This document shows, piece after piece, positions 35,664 to 37,062 of a stretch of 37,062 nucleotides of DNA. The stretch is taken from assembly GCA_004292855.1 (NCBI GenBank), contig RDXN01000086.1, positions 1-37,062 of the forward strand, written 5' to 3'. Position 1 is the first letter of the stretch; the number at the start of each line of letters is the position of its first letter. A program made the translations under genes and the position numbers. The DNA comes from Cytophagales bacterium (GTDB lineage: Bacteria; Bacteroidota; Bacteroidia; Cytophagales; Spirosomataceae). The notes below the pieces were generated by a model that searched no databases, was not told where the DNA came from, and saw only the letters and a list, made by a program, of their open reading frames with translations.

Positions 35664-35894
35664 ATGGAACCAACCGTTTCCTCGCATCGCCGGGTGGTTA
35701 ACAGACACCTGTTGATTTACGAATTGTATCGGCACGGTGAATCCGTTTTTGACGGTGTAGCAAATTTTCGAACCTGGCTAGAACGACCAAACGCAGCCTT
35801 GAACGCAAGACGGCCCCTTGACCTGTTAAATTCAACACAAGGCTTCAAGGACGTTGACGACTTACTGACTCGTATCGAGTTCGGCGTTTATTAA
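35664..35894 (+). CDS. Xre/MbcA/ParS-type antitoxin, short form with DUF2384 only
   Basis: A 76-residue antitoxin. Residues ~20-76 match the toxin-binding DUF2384 domain (FRTWLERPNAALNARRPLDLL, then VDDLLTRIEFGVY). In most RES-Xre systems an N-terminal helix-turn-helix precedes this domain and binds the operon promoter; here only about 20 residues precede it. The promoter element just upstream and the tight 2-base gap to the RES toxin gene indicate that the short form is the real product and that the two genes form one unit. Autoregulation by DNA binding is therefore doubtful. It neutralises the RES toxin by covering its active site, by family analogy. Confidence 0.88.
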   Translation: MEPTVSSHRRVVNRHLLIYELYRHGESVFDGVANFRTWLERPNAALNARRPLDLLNSTQGFKDVDDLLTRIEFGVY

Positions 35895-35896
35895 CT

Positions 35897-36352
35897 ATGC
35901 TACTCTATAGGCTGGCAAAAACTGCCCGCGCTACCGACCTGACTGGCGAAGGAGCCAAACGCGCTGGAGGTCGTTGGAATTACCCCGGTACACCAGTTGT
36001 CTACTCTGCACAAACTGGTTCGTTGGCTGTTTTGGAAGTGTTGCAGTATGTTGACGTTACAGATATTCGTAAGTTTTCGATGCTTACTATCGACGTTCCC
36101 GACGAAGCACATATGCAGCGTGTTTCATTAGCGCGTTTGCCCGACAATTGGCAAAACTTCCCCTACCCGAATGAGACAAAAGAGATAGGTCGTTTGTGGC
36201 TTGAAAAGGGCGAAAGTCTTTTGCTGGAAGTTCCTTCGGCTGTATATCCCGATGAATCGAACTGGCTCATTAATCCACTGCATTCAATGGCTGATCAGGT
36301 TAGAATTGTATCGGTCAAGCCATTTGTTTTTAGCGACCGTCTGTTTCGCTGA
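35897..36352 (+). CDS. RES-domain toxin (NAD+ phosphorylase family)
   Basis: A 151-residue RES toxin. RES toxins degrade cellular NAD+, causing growth arrest. The three residues that name the family are visible: Arg26 in GGRWN, Glu47 in AVLEVLQ and Ser114 in VPSAV, plus the conserved NWLINPLH (122-129). The length is normal, so the toxin looks intact. It is encoded 2 bases after the DUF2384 antitoxin gene. The pair lies at the edge of a mobile-looking region. Confidence 0.93.
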   Translation: MLLYRLAKTARATDLTGEGAKRAGGRWNYPGTPVVYSAQTGSLAVLEVLQYVDVTDIRKFSMLTIDVPDEAHMQRVSLARLPDNWQNFPYPNETKEIGRLWLEKGESLLLEVPSAVYPDESNWLINPLHSMADQVRIVSVKPFVFSDRLFR

Positions 36353-36405
36353 TGCATTAACCCGCATTTGCTCGCGTTGACCTACCGCAAGTTGCCAGGC
36401 TCGTC

Positions 36406-36457
36406 ACTCAACGTTTTTCATGGCCTACGTACACACCCCGCGCAACGCAGCTATAAC
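36406..36457 (+). repeat. Direct repeat, copy 1 (vsr 5' end)
   Basis: 52 bases starting ACTCAACGTTTTTCATGGCC and ending CGCAGCTATAAC, matching 36877-36929 with two substitutions and one inserted base. It contains an ATG at 36420 and the first codons of a Vsr-like frame, but a one-base deletion shifts the frame. Confidence 0.88.
36420..36457 (+). pseudogene. vsr 5' fragment, copy 1 (frameshifted)
   Basis: ATG at 36420 encodes MAYVHTP, then goes out of frame relative to the intact start seen in copy 2 (MADVHTPAQRSYN). Similarity ends at 36457. It is a remnant of a very short patch repair endonuclease gene. Confidence 0.65.
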
Positions 36458-36511
36458 CGAAGCGTCGGCCCGGATGCTCGTGTTCGCAGCGAATTTGCGT
36501 ATCTTTACTTC

Positions 36512-36841
36512 ATGAGCATCGCTATTCAAGAATCGGAAGCCCTGTTAAGCCGCCTGACCCGTGCGGAAAAAGCGCAATTGCTTCAATGGATTGCGCAGGA
36601 TCTTGGCGATGCATTTCCCGGCATTGAAGCTCAACCCGGCGTTGCCGGAGGAGCCGCTTGTATCGTGCGCACCCGCATTCCGGTGTGGGTGTTGGAGCAA
36701 GCCCGCCGTTTGGGAACTTCCGAAGCTAATTTATTACTTGCTTACCCGTCGCTCCGGGCCGAAGATCTGGCCAATGCCTGGGGGTATGTCCGCTCTCATC
36801 GAAACGAAATCAGTCAGTTGATTGCCGAAAATGAGGATTAA
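36512..36841 (+). CDS. DUF433 (VapB45-like) antitoxin
   Basis: The start at 36512 gives a 109-residue protein. The second half carries the DUF433 signature: a PGVAGGAACIVRTRIPVWVLEQARRLG-like block, then LAYPSL, LANAWGYVRSHRNEI. DUF433 proteins are antitoxin-like and usually precede a DUF5615 PIN-like toxin gene with overlapping stop and start. Here an ATG overlaps the stop region (36831) but its frame ends after 13 codons, so the toxin seems lost. A TATCTTTA promoter-like element lies 4 bases before the ATG. The longer open frame from 36368 runs through the vsr fragment and is rejected. The gene lies between two copies of a vsr 5' end. Confidence 0.85.
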   Translation: MSIAIQESEALLSRLTRAEKAQLLQWIAQDLGDAFPGIEAQPGVAGGAACIVRTRIPVWVLEQARRLGTSEANLLLAYPSLRAEDLANAWGYVRSHRNEISQLIAENED

Positions 36842-36872
36842 ACTAACCGCCTGTTGGTTACGTTGCTGTTGA
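36831..36872 (+). pseudogene. Possible remnant of a DUF5615 toxin start
   Basis: The frame starting at the ATG that overlaps the DUF433 stop reads MRIKLTACWLRCC and then stops. The position and the first residues (MRIKL) are what a DUF5615 toxin start would look like, but nothing after residue 5 resembles the family. The call rests mainly on gene order. Confidence 0.35.
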
Positions 36873-36876
36873 GACA

Positions 36877-36929
36877 ACTCAACGTTTTTCATGGCCGACG
36901 TACACACCCCCGCACAACGCAGCTATAAC
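36877..36929 (+). repeat. Direct repeat, copy 2 (vsr 5' end)
   Basis: 53 bases matching copy 1 at 36406-36457. Together they bracket 419 bases that contain the DUF433 gene. Confidence 0.88.
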
Positions 36930-36995
36930 ATGAGCCGCGTAAAGAGCAAGGACACCAAACCCGAACCAGGGGAATTGCATGAAGAGCTAAGTTAG
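36891..36995 (+). pseudogene. vsr: vsr (very short patch repair endonuclease), truncated by an insertion
   Basis: The frame from 36891 begins MADVHTPAQRSYN, then MSRVKSKDTKPE, which is the conserved N-terminus of Vsr endonucleases. These nick DNA at T:G mismatches made by deamination of 5-methylcytosine. After the Glu codon at 36963-36965 the similarity stops and the frame ends at 36995. The rest of the ~130-150-residue enzyme, including its catalytic residues, is absent. The break coincides with the apparent left end of an IS element. No cytosine methyltransferase is visible in the window. Confidence 0.75.
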
Positions 36996-37062
36996 CCATC
37001 TTTGCCAGATGGATGTAGCTGAATTTTTTTTTGAGGTTGATGATCCTCGCCAAAGTGGCAAA
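36967..37062 (+). mobile_element. Left end of an ISAs1-type insertion sequence (partial)
   Basis: The sequence after the vsr break begins CAGGGGAATTGCATG, compatible with an IS end, and 42 bases later a transposase-like frame begins. The element runs beyond the window, so its right end and target duplication cannot be seen. Family assignment depends on the short transposase start. Confidence 0.5.
37009..37062 (+). CDS. ISAs1-family transposase, N-terminal fragment (runs off the window)
   Basis: Eighteen codons are visible: MDVAEFFFEVDDPRQSGK. The phrase FxxxDDPRQxGK matches the N-terminus of ISAs1 (H-repeat) transposases, where a DPR..GK segment precedes a conserved His and Leu-rich block. 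The near-consensus CATCTTTGCC just upstream could be its promoter. The catalytic DDE residues lie outside the window. Confidence 0.6.
   Translation, partial: MDVAEFFFEVDDPRQSGK

Noticed and set aside
36368-36511. Longer start for the DUF433 protein
   Set aside because: The extra residues are translated from the vsr fragment in an unrelated frame; the family begins near the ATG at 36512.

Overview
The window looks like chromosomal DNA from a Bacteroidota species, most likely order Cytophagales and close to Spirosoma, Fibrella or Rudanella. The evidence is two large secreted proteins with type IX secretion (T9SS) C-terminal sorting domains, a TonB-dependent receptor paired with a DUF4249 lipoprotein, LytTR and rhomboid genes, several TAnnTTTG promoter elements, and a mostly GC-rich sequence with many dispersed inverted repeats. 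The assignment comes from gene families and motifs, not from a database search.

Layout. 1-2680: AT-richer DNA with the barrel part of a TonB receptor (5' end missing or broken) and its DUF4249 lipoprotein. 2.7-6.8 kb: accD, a translationally coupled radical SAM gene, an SGNH hydrolase and ahcY. 7-10.1 kb: a large FAD/[4Fe-4S] oxidase that carries two in-frame palindromic insertions. 10.1-15.5 kb: a lipoprotein with an isolated TonB plug domain, then a T9SS-exported ELWxxDGT-type protein. 15.5-22 kb (mostly minus strand): a DUF2306-like membrane protein, a membrane LytTR regulator and rhomboid protease pair, a polyprenyl diphosphate synthase, an outer-membrane barrel protein and recQ. 22.2-27 kb (plus): a T9SS metalloprotease, a PBP4-type D,D-carboxypeptidase lipoprotein and a second SGNH hydrolase. 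27-30 kb (minus): an MDR dehydrogenase and a McrB-like ATPase with no McrC. 29.9-35.5 kb: a lipoprotein, atpD-atpC with a clear terminator, malQ and an SPFH protein. 35.6-37.06 kb: an accessory end with a RES/DUF2384 toxin-antitoxin pair, a DUF433 antitoxin-like gene lying between two fragments of a vsr (very short patch repair) gene, and the start of an ISAs1-type transposase that seems to interrupt vsr.

The strongest unexplained signal is the repeat content. Nearly every longer intergenic gap holds a pair of short palindromes in inverted orientation (REPIN-like), of several unrelated sequence families. In two families one stem changes sequence between copies but stays paired, which implies selection on structure. 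Some copies reach into genes: they encode part of a signal peptide, supply a stop codon, or form in-frame insertions in the oxidase. No REP-associated transposase is visible here. The right end shows layered events: a vsr 5' end present twice around an antitoxin gene, a vestigial toxin start, and an IS insertion.
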